From: UBA964 sp037444685
GTDB lineage: Bacteria; Pseudomonadota; Gammaproteobacteria; Steroidobacterales; Steroidobacteraceae
Assembly (NCBI GenBank): GCA_037444685.1
Contig: JBBILX010000001.1
Coordinates: 124,001-188,000, forward strand
Length of the DNA: 64,000 bases
Direction: 5' to 3'
Position numbers and translations under genes: made by a program. This document shows, piece after piece, positions 8,885-16,421 of the stretch. Within the stretch, counting starts at the first letter, position 1; each line of letters starts with the position of its first letter. Under the pieces are notes generated by a model, which was given only the letters and a program-made list of their open reading frames with translations, had not been told where the DNA came from and did not search any database.

Positions 8885-9574
8885 ATGCCTGCTGCGGCCC
8901 GAAACGGTAAGGGCGGCCTCCGCCCAGTGTTCGTCGCCGGCGTCGACAATGCCGTCGGTCGGGCCGTCGCGACGCGGTTTCGCGCCGACGGTGCGGCCGT
9001 GTTCGAGGCCGGGGTGAAGGCCCCTCTCGACGTGCTCGACCCCGGCTCGTGGCGCGAGGCGCTCGAGCGCTGCACGGCTTCGCTCGGGCCGCCGGGGATC
9101 GTCGTGCTCGCGCGTCATCGCGTGCCGCGATCGAACCTCGATTCGACCTCGCGAGCCGCTTTCGAAGCCTCTTTCGTCGATCTAGGAACCGCGGGCTGGC
9201 TCGCGCAGCAGCAGGCGATCCTCGCGCTGCGCGCGGCCGGTGGCGGCGTGCTCGTGCACGTCTTGTCGGTGCTGGCCCGGGTGGCCGCGCTGGGCGTCGC
9301 AGCGCTCTGCGCCGCGTCGCGCGGACTGCTGATGTCGGCGAAATCGGCAGCGCTCGAGTGCGCGCGGGCGCGCGACGGGGTTGTCGTCAACGTGGTCCTC
9401 GCCGGACGCGTCGAGGGCGACGCCGAGCATTGGCCTGACGGCTCGCTGCTGCCGACCGCGCCGGTGGTCACGATCGACGAGATCGCGGCGGCCGTGCGTT
9501 TCATGGCGTGCGAGGGAGCGGCTTACATGACGGGTGCGGATCTGCCGGTCGACGGCGGCTTCCTCGCGAGCTGA
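8885..9574 (+). CDS. SDR-fold protein lacking the catalytic Tyr/Lys
   Basis: 229 residues with the SDR fold. AGVDNAVGRAVA is in the cofactor-loop position, and the C-terminal AAAVRFMACEGAAYMTGADLPVDGGF is typical SDR. The usual YxxxK is absent: the segment reads AALCAASRGLLMSAK, where family members have AAYCASKG. The Ser in VLSVLA is kept. The protein is thus probably non-catalytic or uses another chemistry. It lies immediately upstream of a canonical SDR with only 8 bases between stop and start, which fits a heteromeric pair or a decaying duplicate. Confidence 0.75.
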   Translation: MPAAARNGKGGLRPVFVAGVDNAVGRAVATRFRADGAAVFEAGVKAPLDVLDPGSWREALERCTASLGPPGIVVLARHRVPRSNLDSTSRAAFEASFVDLGTAGWLAQQQAILALRAAGGGVLVHVLSVLARVAALGVAALCAASRGLLMSAKSAALECARARDGVVVNVVLAGRVEGDAEHWPDGSLLPTAPVVTIDEIAAAVRFMACEGAAYMTGADLPVDGGFLAS

Positions 9575-9582
9575 ACGTGGGC

Positions 9583-10404
9583 ATGCTGGACGGCAAGATC
9601 GCGCTCGTGACCGGCGGCACGGCAGGGCTCGGCCGCGCCACCGTGCTCGCGCTCGCCGCCGCGGGAGCGCGCGTCGTCTTCACCGGCCGTAGCCGGACCG
9701 GCGCCGACGAGACGCTCGCACGGCTCGCCGCCATCGGTCAGTCGGGACGCTTCCTGCCGCACGATGTCACGCGCGAGGAGGACTGGCACGCGGTCCGCGA
9801 CGATCGTCTCACTCACGAAGGGCGACTCGACATCCTCGTCAATAGCGCGGGCGTCTCGCGCCTGCGCCCTCGCGAGACGCTGACGCTCGAGGACGTGAGG
9901 TTCCTGGTCGACGTCAACGTGATCGGCATGTTCCTCGGCATCCGCTGTGCATTCGAGCTCATGGATCGCAACGCTGATCGGCGCGGATCGGTCGTCAACA
10001 TCTCGGCGCTCAACGCGCTGCGTGGCTCACCGAACTCGACCGCCTATTCCCTCGCGAAGGGTGGTACCAGTCAACTGGCGCGCGCACCGGCGCTCGAAGG
10101 TTGCACGGGCGGGCGGCGCATTCGCGTCAATGCGATCCATCCTGGTGTGCTGTTCGAGGAGGGCGACAAGCCGTCGCCGGGGGCGATCAAGCTGTATGGG
10201 CTCGAGGGCGCGCAGCAGTTCGTCCGACGCAACATCGAGACGACGCCGATGGGCCGGCTCGGTCACCCGCGCGACATCGGCGCCGCGGTGGTGTTCCTAG
10301 CGAGCGATGCCGCCGAGCACGTCACGGGGGTCGAACTGACGGTCGACGGTGGCCGCATGGCCGGCGAGTTCGCAACCCACCACGGCGTCCTTTCGCAGCG
10401 CTGA
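9583..10404 (+). CDS. SDR-family NAD(P)-dependent oxidoreductase
   Basis: 273-aa classical SDR. TGGTAGLGRA is the cofactor motif, NSAGVS the structural motif, NISAL carries the Ser and AYSLAKGG the catalytic Tyr and Lys. The C-terminal MTG-like motif reads HVTGVELTVDGG. I use the ATG at 9583; a GTG two codons earlier is also possible. It follows the degenerate SDR almost directly. The substrate cannot be told from sequence; hydroxysteroid or 3-oxoacyl substrates are common for this subgroup. Confidence 0.86.
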   Translation: MLDGKIALVTGGTAGLGRATVLALAAAGARVVFTGRSRTGADETLARLAAIGQSGRFLPHDVTREEDWHAVRDDRLTHEGRLDILVNSAGVSRLRPRETLTLEDVRFLVDVNVIGMFLGIRCAFELMDRNADRRGSVVNISALNALRGSPNSTAYSLAKGGTSQLARAPALEGCTGGRRIRVNAIHPGVLFEEGDKPSPGAIKLYGLEGAQQFVRRNIETTPMGRLGHPRDIGAAVVFLASDAAEHVTGVELTVDGGRMAGEFATHHGVLSQR

Positions 10405-10549
10405 AGCTCCATGCACTAAGTGAGTCCATGCGTCGACGTCCGTACGCAAACCGTCGTAGGGCACACGGATCTCCCGGTGCTCAGCAGCATACCGAGCCCT
10501 GCTTGGCGCGGCGGCTTTGATCAAGGATCCGTCGTCACCGGCTAAGCTT

Positions 10550-10575
10550 CGACGCGTACTCAAGTACGGAAGCAA
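10550..10575. promoter_or_regulatory. mer operator, orphan copy upstream of intact merR
   Basis: A dyad GTACtcaaGTAC at 10556-10567 lies 13 bases before the merR ATG, the same geometry as the working mer promoter at 14.34 kb. Read on the minus strand it gives TTGCTT, a 19-base spacer containing the dyad, then GAAGCT. That is the underwound-spacer layout typical of MerR-family promoters, with weaker -35 and -10 boxes. On that strand it now points into the 3' end of the SDR gene rather than at mer structural genes, so only autoregulation of merR seems useful. Confidence 0.75.
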
Positions 10576-10580
10576 GCGCC

Positions 10581-10988
10581 ATGAACGAGAAATTCGCAGG
10601 CCTGCCGATCGGTGCCCTCGCCCGGGCCGCTGGAGTCAATGTCGAGACGATCCGCTTCTACCAGCGCAAGGGTCTGTTGCCGGCGCCGTACCGCCCACGC
10701 GGCAGCATCCGCCGTTATGGGGAATCGGACCTTGCGCGACTGCGCTTCATCCGGTCCGCGCAGCGGCTCGGATTCAGCCTCAGCGAAGTGGCTGAGTTGC
10801 TCAGGCTCGAGGATGGGACACACTGCACCGAGGCGCGTGAGCAGGCCGAGCGCAAGCTCGCGGCCGTGAGAGCGAGGCTCGCAGACTTGCGTCGCATCGA
10901 GTCGACCCTTAGCGCATTGGTCAAGCGATGCGGCTCGGCTCACGGTGAGGTTCGCTGCCCGCTGATCGCATCGTTGCAGCAGGGCTGA
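10581..10988 (+). CDS. merR: Mercuric-ion-responsive regulator MerR
   Basis: 135 residues. The N-terminal winged helix contains the near-invariant MerR stretch AGVNVETIRFYQRKGLL and a GSIRRYGE wing. A dimerisation helix follows. The three mercury-binding cysteines fall exactly at Cys82 (GTHC), Cys117 and Cys126, the spacing known for Tn501/Tn21 MerR, so this is a Hg(II) sensor rather than CueR or PbrR. It represses and, with mercury, activates the 19-bp-spacer promoter. No mer structural gene lies beside it; the matching genes are 3.3 kb away, so it probably acts in trans on merTPA. Confidence 0.93.
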   Translation: MNEKFAGLPIGALARAAGVNVETIRFYQRKGLLPAPYRPRGSIRRYGESDLARLRFIRSAQRLGFSLSEVAELLRLEDGTHCTEAREQAERKLAAVRARLADLRRIESTLSALVKRCGSAHGEVRCPLIASLQQG

Positions 10989-11034
10989 TGCGGCGACCCG
11001 GCGGCGCCGTGTCGTTGGCGCGCGATGCGCGGTC

Positions 11035-11826
11035 TTAAGGCACCGGAGGAGACGCCGCAGCCGTCGCGAACCGGCAAGGCTGGTCGCGCGCCACGAAGTG
11101 CAGGTCGGCAAATCCGGCGTGCGCCGATTCGCCGGTGTTGTCAGTGTCACTGGCGACGGCCAGCAGGGTGGCGCGCAGGCGCTGGCTGCCGAAGGCGCGC
11201 GCGGCATCGGCCAGCACATCGTGGCGTTCCTCGATCCATCGCCCAGCGGCGGCCGCGCCGCTTTGCGCCACGAGCAGGCGCGCGCGGTCGGTATAGGCAT
11301 TGGCGGCCTCGAACCCGACCGGGTGCCGGTTGTCCCAGACATAGTTGATCGCGGCATCCGGCACGTCCGTGCCAAACAGACGCCGCGCCAGAGCGAGTTT
11401 GGCGCGCAGACCGAACCCCAACTCGTCGGCGGGCAGTCGGAACGCGACGTACACGCGCGCCGCATAGTCGTCGCCCGATTTGCGGCTTAGATCGGCCCTC
11501 TTCAGCGGTGCGTCGATGCGCCAGCGCCAACACAGCACGGGCGTGCGCGCAAGGTTGGCTTCGAGCGGGCGGGCGAGCAAGGCCATGCTGGCCGCGGCGC
11601 TCGCCTCGACAGCTGCGACGCCGTCCCATTGGCGCAGGCGGTAGCGCGTCAGCGGCACGTTCTCCGACAGGCGCACGACCCGCCATGGGGGTGGGAGCTC
11701 GCCCGGCAAGGCGGTATCGAATCGCCCCACCCAAAGCACCTGGTCCGGGAGGTTCGCGGCACTCTGCGCGGCTGCCAGTCCGGTCAGTAGCCCGCCGATC
11801 AGTAGCAGCCATCGAGATCCGTTCAT
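11035..11826 (-). CDS. DUF3047 family exported protein
   Basis: 263 residues. A signal peptide (LLLIGGLLTGLAAAQS) is followed by a DUF3047-like domain with motifs LCWRWRID, KSGDDYAARVYVAF and INYVWDNRHPVG, and ending near HAGFADLHFVA. Family members are periplasmic and of unknown role. The ATG at 11826 directly precedes the signal. It converges with merR and lies downstream of merA on the same strand with a 352-base gap. I see no link to mercury. Confidence 0.75.
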   Translation of the reverse strand: MNGSRWLLLIGGLLTGLAAAQSAANLPDQVLWVGRFDTALPGELPPPWRVVRLSENVPLTRYRLRQWDGVAAVEASAAASMALLARPLEANLARTPVLCWRWRIDAPLKRADLSRKSGDDYAARVYVAFRLPADELGFGLRAKLALARRLFGTDVPDAAINYVWDNRHPVGFEAANAYTDRARLLVAQSGAAAAGRWIEERHDVLADAARAFGSQRLRATLLAVASDTDNTGESAHAGFADLHFVARDQPCRFATAAASPPVP

Positions 11827-12178
11827 GCCGCCTCCCGCAATGCCTGACCGCCTCACGTGCAAGTGCGCAGCGAAGTGCCGGGTTCCCAGCTGGCCGACCA
11901 CAGGCATCCCGCGTGCCATTCAGCACAGAGTACGGCAGACGGCAACCTCGCGCTGCGCCCAACTGCCTGGACTTGCCTCGTTCTCGTCTACACCCGGCTC
12001 TGGGGATCGACATCAACCACATGAGCTCGGTGGTCGACGTGACCACGCTGGCGCCCGACAGTGTAGCGGCCGCGCGGGAGGACCGCGGCCCCGCCGCAGC
12101 ACGCTGTTTGGCGTGGCGCTTGATCCATCGCCGCAGTGGGATGAGCAGCGCGCCTTCGTGGAACAATCGAAAAGCTGA
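11827..12178. other. Intergenic segment between merA and DUF3047 gene
   Basis: 352 bases without a convincing gene. A plus-strand frame ending at the TGA at 12176-12178, next to the merA stop, reads LFGVALDPSPQWDEQRAFVEQ. It could be the tail of a degraded gene, because its upstream part is only readable with a frame change. The 17-base string from 12136 to 12152 recurs exactly at 31618-31634, again encoding WDEQR before a stop. No terminator with a T-run was found. Confidence 0.4.
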
Positions 12179-13615
12179 TCAGCCGGCGCAGCAGGACAAT
12201 TGCTTCACATCCTGGCTGAAGGTTTGTGCGGCGAGCTTCAGGCCCTCGACCATCGTCAGGTAGGGGAACAACTGGTCAGCCAGTTCCTCCACCGTCATCC
12301 GCGCCCGGATGGCGAGCGCCGCCGTCTGGATCAATTCACCCGCTTCCGGCGCGACCGCCTGCGCGCCGATCAGGCGCCGCGTGCCCGCCTCCACGACGAG
12401 CTTGATGAACCCGCGCGTGTCGAAGTTGGCGAGTGCGCGCGGCACGTTGTCCAGCGTGAGCAGGCGGCTATCGGTGTCGACCCCGTTGACATGGGCTGCC
12501 TGCTCGGAGAGGCCCACGGTGGCGACCTGCGGATCGGTGAACACCACCGCCGGCACCGTGGTCAAATCGAGCGCGGCATCACCACCCGTCATGTTGATCG
12601 CCGCGCGCGTGCCGGCCGCCGCCGCCACGTAGACGAATTGCGGCTGGTCAGTGCAGTCTCCAGCAGCGTAGATGCCGGGTGCGCTGGTGCGCATCCTCTG
12701 ATTGACGACGATGGCCCCTCGCTGGTTCACCGCGACGCCCGTCGCTTCGAGGTTCAGGCTGCCGGTGTTGGGCGAGCGGCCGGTGGCCACCAGCAGCCGG
12801 TCGGCTCGCAGCTCGCCATTCGGCAACGTCAGCACGAACTCGTCGTTTGCTTGCGCGACCTGGCTTGGTTGTGTGTTATCCCGCACGTCGATGCCTTCGG
12901 CGCGGAAGGCCGCGGTCAGCGCTTTGCCTATGGCGGGTTCTTCGCGGAGAAACAGCGTCCTGCGCGAGAGGATCGTGACCTTTGCTCCGAGGCGGGCATA
13001 GGCTTGCGCCAGTTCGACCGCCACCACCGATGAGCCGATCACGACCAGGCGCTTGGGGATGGTGTCGCTCGCCAGCGCCTCGGTCGAGGTCCAGTAGGGC
13101 GTATCCTGGAGGCCGGGGATCGGCGGCACCACCGGACTAGCGCCTGAGGCGATGAGGCAGCGGTCGAACGTCACCTGCTGCTCGGCGCCGTCGTTCAGCC
13201 GCACCGTCAGACTGCGGCCGTCGTTGAACCGCGCTTCGCCGAGCAAGACCCTGATCGCCGGGTTGCCGTCGAGGATGCTTTCGTACTTGGCGCGGCGCAG
13301 CTCTTCGACACGCGCCTGTTGCTGCGCCAACAGTTTCTCGCGCAGGACAGCCGTAGGCGCCGGTGGGAGGCCAGTGTCGAACGGGCTTTCGCGGCGGAGG
13401 TGGCAGATCTGCGCGGCGCGGATCATGATCTTCGACGGCACGCAGCCGACGTTGACGCAGGTGCCGCCGATGGTTCCGCGCTCGATCAGCGTCACCCGCG
13501 CGCCTCGCTCCACGGCTTTCAGCGCCGCGGCCATGGCTGCGGCGCCGCTGCCGAGAACGGCAATGTGCAGCGGGCATGCGGGACGACCTGAAGAGACCGC
13601 GCAGCAATCGGACAT
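12179..13615 (-). CDS. merA: Mercuric reductase MerA, short form without N-terminal HMA domain
   Basis: 478-aa flavin disulfide oxidoreductase that reduces Hg(II) to volatile Hg(0) with NADPH in the cytoplasm. LGSGAAAMAAALKA binds FAD, GGTCVNVGCVPSK carries the redox pair Cys53/Cys58, VIGSSVVAVELAQAYARLG binds NADPH, and YAAGDCTD is the second FAD motif. The C-terminal Cys475-Cys476 pair (LSCCAG) hands mercury to the active site. The usual MerP-like N-terminal NmerA domain is missing; only an unusual MSDCC start remains, whose Cys pair could bind metal. It follows merP by 10 bases. Confidence 0.96.
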   Translation of the reverse strand: MSDCCAVSSGRPACPLHIAVLGSGAAAMAAALKAVERGARVTLIERGTIGGTCVNVGCVPSKIMIRAAQICHLRRESPFDTGLPPAPTAVLREKLLAQQQARVEELRRAKYESILDGNPAIRVLLGEARFNDGRSLTVRLNDGAEQQVTFDRCLIASGASPVVPPIPGLQDTPYWTSTEALASDTIPKRLVVIGSSVVAVELAQAYARLGAKVTILSRRTLFLREEPAIGKALTAAFRAEGIDVRDNTQPSQVAQANDEFVLTLPNGELRADRLLVATGRSPNTGSLNLEATGVAVNQRGAIVVNQRMRTSAPGIYAAGDCTDQPQFVYVAAAAGTRAAINMTGGDAALDLTTVPAVVFTDPQVATVGLSEQAAHVNGVDTDSRLLTLDNVPRALANFDTRGFIKLVVEAGTRRLIGAQAVAPEAGELIQTAALAIRARMTVEELADQLFPYLTMVEGLKLAAQTFSQDVKQLSCCAG

Positions 13616-13625
13616 AGGGATCTCG

Positions 13626-13925
13626 TTACTGCTTGGCCGTCGACGGATAGCCCGCGTCTTTGGTGGCCTTGGTCAGCTTCTCCACGCTGGTCTTGGTATC
13701 GTCGAAGGTGACGATGGCTTCACGTTTCTCGAAGGGCACATCGACCTTGCTCACGCCTTCTACCCGGGTGAGCGCCTTCTTGACCGTGATCGGGCAGGCG
13801 GCGCAAGTCATGCCAGGCACGGACAGGGTGACCGTCCGCGTTCCGGCCCACACGGGCGCAACGACAGCGGCGAAAGAGAGCACAGCAATGAGTTTCATGG
13901 CTTGCTTGGAGAAGTGCTGGGTCAT
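13626..13925 (-). CDS. merP: Periplasmic mercury-binding protein MerP
   Basis: 99 residues. The signal peptide ends near APVWAG, and the mature part has the heavy-metal-associated motif GMTCAACP (Cys41 and Cys44 in this numbering). The mature domain is close to Tn501-type MerP (VEGVSKVDVPFEKREA). The ATG at 13925 gives a short extra N-terminus; Met10 is an alternative start that matches other MerP proteins better. The role is to bind Hg(II) in the periplasm and pass it to MerT. It lies 13 bases after merT. Confidence 0.95.
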   Translation of the reverse strand: MTQHFSKQAMKLIAVLSFAAVVAPVWAGTRTVTLSVPGMTCAACPITVKKALTRVEGVSKVDVPFEKREAIVTFDDTKTSVEKLTKATKDAGYPSTAKQ

Positions 13926-13938
13926 AATGAACTCCTGA

Positions 13939-14301
13939 TCAGTAGAGAAGCGGCATGACATAGGGAAAGCCGAGAGCGACCAGAACCAGCGCGGCAACGA
14001 TCCAGAAAGCCCGCTTGTACGTGCTTCGCACCTGCGGAATGGCGCACCCCTCGCCGGGCGTGCAGGCTTGCGCCGGGCGGAAAATGCGGCGCCAGGCGAA
14101 GAACATCGCGACCGCCGCTGCGCCGATGAAGATTGGACGATACGGTTCAAGCGCTGTCAGATTGCCGATCCACGCGCCGCTGAAACCCAGGGCGACGAGA
14201 ACCAAGGGGCCGAGACAACAAGTCGAAGCGAGGATCGCGGCCAGTCCGCCAGCGAACAGTGCGCCGCGTCCTGCCGGAGGTTCTGGCGCTGATTCGGACA
14301 T
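13939..14301 (-). CDS. merT: Mercuric transport protein MerT
   Basis: 120-aa inner-membrane protein with three transmembrane helices. The first carries the vicinal pair Cys28-Cys29 (STCCLGP), and the cytoplasmic loop carries Cys80 and Cys86 (ACTPGEGC), the residues that relay Hg(II) to MerA. AGGAGA is 6-7 bases before the ATG at 14301. It is the first gene of merTPA, under the promoter at 14338-14368. Confidence 0.95.
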   Translation of the reverse strand: MSESAPEPPAGRGALFAGGLAAILASTCCLGPLVLVALGFSGAWIGNLTALEPYRPIFIGAAAVAMFFAWRRIFRPAQACTPGEGCAIPQVRSTYKRAFWIVAALVLVALGFPYVMPLLY

Positions 14302-14337
14302 CGGGTTCTCCTAGGCTGGAAGGTGGGGGGCGGCCTG

Positions 14338-14368
14338 AACTTACTGCCGTACTTGAGTACGGAGTCAA
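14338..14368 (-). promoter_or_regulatory. MerR-controlled promoter of merTPA
   Basis: On the minus strand: -35 TTGACT (14363-14368), a 19-base spacer (14344-14362) holding the dyad CCGTACTCAAGTACGG, then -10 TAAGTT (14338-14343). A 19-bp spacer with the central dyad is the defining feature of MerR promoters. The divergent pseudogene of merR begins 6 bases beyond the -35. Confidence 0.93.
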
Positions 14369-14373
14369 GCGGC

Positions 14374-14567
14374 ATGAACAAACACCACCCGATCCCAACC
14401 ATCGGCGTGCTGGCCCGACTGCCGGGGTCGACGCCGAAGCGTTGCGTGTCTTCCATCGCCAGAGTCTGATGCAGGAACCTGACCGGCCGCACGATGGCGT
14501 GCGTCGCGGCGGCGTGCCAGGTCTGGTGCGGGTGCGCTGCTCAAGGGCGAGGCGCGCTGCCCCTTAG
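14374..14567 (+). pseudogene. merR: merR remnant, frameshifted, internally deleted and cut by an IS
   Basis: Starts MNKHHPIPTIGVLARL in the right place for a divergent merR, then loses one base. The next frame reads GVDAEALRVFHRQSLMQEPDRP, clearly the MerR helix-turn-helix. A large internal deletion then joins to GALLKGEARCPL, equivalent to the end of MerR around Cys126. The IS5-family element begins directly after this CPL. The operon's own regulator is therefore dead; the intact copy at 10581 must serve it if it is regulated. Confidence 0.85.
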
Positions 14568-15717
14568 GGAAACTCTGATTTACCCGCTGGATCTGATGCA
14601 ACATCGGTACGCGGAGGTCCGGAACGATAAAGCAGCAGACGCTGGGTGGATTTGAGAAGTACGGCAGGACGACACGCCGGGCGAAGTTCCTTGGCGAGAT
14701 GGAGCAGATCATGCCGTAGAAGGCGCTGGCTGCGGCGATCGAGCCGGTGTACCCGAAGGGAGGCGGAGCAGTTGGCGGCAGGCCGCCGGTGCCGCTGGAG
14801 CGGTTGCTGCGGATCTACTTCCTGCAGCTGTGGTTCAACCTCTCCGATCCTGCAGTGGGAGAAGCGCTGTACGACTCGGCCGCGATGCGCAGCTTTGCCG
14901 GGGTGGATCTGGGCAGCGAAGCGGCGCCGGGCGAAACCACGATCTGCAAGTTCCGCCATCTGCTGGAGCGCAACGGGTTGGGCAAGACGCTGCTGAAGGC
15001 GACCAACCAGTACCTGAAAGAGAACGGGATGAAGATCGGCAACGGCACCATCGTCGATGCCACGATCATCAGCGCCCCGAGTTCCACCAAGAACCAGGAC
15101 AAGGAGCGGGACCCCGAGATGCATCAGACGGCCAGGGGCCGGCAGTGGTATTTCGGGATGAAGGCGCATGTCGGGGTGGACAGCAAGACGAAGCGGATCC
15201 ACACGATCCTCGCCTCGGCCGGCAACGTGGCCGACAGCGATGCGCTGCCTCACCTGCTGCATGGCAAGGAGACGCGGGTGTGGGGCGATCAGGCGTATCA
15301 GCGGCAGACGGATGAAATCCGCAAGGCTGCTCCCGGTGCACGGGACTTCACCAACCGGCGCTATCGCTTCGGTGGCAGGATCGATGCGCGGATCAAGGCA
15401 CGTAATCGCCGCCAGTCCGCGGTACGCGAGAAGGTCGAGCACAGCATCGGCATCATCAAGCGCGTGTTCGGCTTCCAGAAGGTGCGCTACCGAGGCTTGG
15501 CCAAGAACCCGCATCGGTTGGAAGTGACCGCGGCGCTGGCCAACTTGTTCAGGCACGACGCAGGTTGCTCGATGCGCGAGCGTAGGATCGGTGTCGGTGC
15601 GTGCCGCCGAAAGCGGCGTTCAGGCCCGGCGGCGGGAGCGATATCCGCGTCCCGCACCGACAGGCATCGCGTTCGCGTTGAAATCCCCGTTGTCATGACC
15701 GGTAGATTTGAGGTTCC
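14568..15717 (+). mobile_element. IS5-family insertion sequence (first copy), inactive
   Basis: Bounded by imperfect inverted repeats: 14568-14584 (ggaaactctgatttacc) against the reverse complement of 15701-15717, 13 of 17 positions matching. Flanks are TTAG on the left and TTGG on the right, possibly a diverged 4-bp target duplication. The transposase inside is broken. It inserted in the 3' end of the merR remnant. Confidence 0.75.
14627..15560 (+). pseudogene. IS5-family transposase with premature stop and lost start
   Basis: DDE transposase of the IS5 group. The N-terminal part reads (ATA)KQQTLGGFEKYGRTTRRAKF, with ATA where ATG is expected. The TAG at 14717-14719 then interrupts at codon 31, where relatives have a Trp. 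After that the frame is intact: ETTICKFRHLLE, the first Asp in NGTIVDATI, STKN, YFGMKAHVGVDS, VWGDQAY (second Asp), and VEHSIGIIKRVFGF with the Glu. Past LANLF the frame runs through the right inverted repeat, so the original stop is lost too. Confidence 0.85.
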
Positions 15718-15911
15718 TTGGACAGGAGCGACGTCCGCGGCGGAAAGGCAATCCGAAAGGCTGAAACGCCCTGGCTTTCGGCATCACCCCATCGGATCGG
15801 CGTTCTCCGTGCGTTTTGCATTACCCTGCTAACCCCGCCCGTCCACCCCTCACTTCCGCGTTGATCGCATGCGATGCCGCCGCTGGGGCGCGACGGCATC
15901 GCCCGCGAGGC

Positions 15912-16421
15912 TCAGTTGTCGAGGTTGAACACCATCATCGGCGTGTAGCGCGCGGTGGTACCGCCGTCGGCGAGCTGCCCACCGTAGTTGCTGCCCAGGT
16001 CCACAGCTCGCCGTTGTTGCGGCGGACCGCGATCCATGCGCTGCCTCCGTTCCCGCAGGTCGCCTCCGCCACCTGGTCGAGGCCAGGCACCCGGTTCGGA
16101 GTTGCCGTGAGGGTCGTAAGCGCCGGATCGCCCAGCCACTGCGCGGTCGAGGAGTTCTGTCCCCACGCGTAGACCAGACCGGTCTCGGTCCAGCCGACCG
16201 AGAACAGCGAGCAGCCGCGCACGTTGCGCCAGGTCTGCGGCGCGCCGTTGACCTGCGGCGTCGGCACCGCGGTCGGCGTCGGGATGTTGCTGGTGAACAC
16301 GCCCACCCCGAGCTTGCCATCGTTGTTGCCCAGGCCCGCAACGCGCGGTCGATGCCGGTGAAGACGCATACAGCTGAATCGGCCGCGGCCACTCCGACCA
16401 CGTCCGCGAGCGACGCACTAG
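15912..16421 (-). pseudogene. RCC1-repeat protein, C-terminal remnant with two frameshifts
   Basis: Reading the minus strand from 16421, one frame gives SLADVVGVAAADSAVCV. A shift leads to GLGNNDGKLGVGVFTSN and then VYAWGQNSS, CGNGGSAWIAVRRNNGELWTW. A second shift leads to GSNYGGQLADGGTT and the final FNLDN stop at 15912. Gly-rich WG-N-G-LG blades are those of regulator-of-chromosome-condensation repeats, here in a bacterial secreted-type propeller. The 5' part is missing at the IS boundary. The 194 bases between the first IS and this remnant hold nothing I recognise. Confidence 0.7.

Noticed and set aside
10581..14567. A complete Tn501/Tn21-type mercury transposon
   Set aside because: No transposase, resolvase or 38-bp terminal repeats of the Tn3 family were seen around the mer genes; only IS5 elements flank them.
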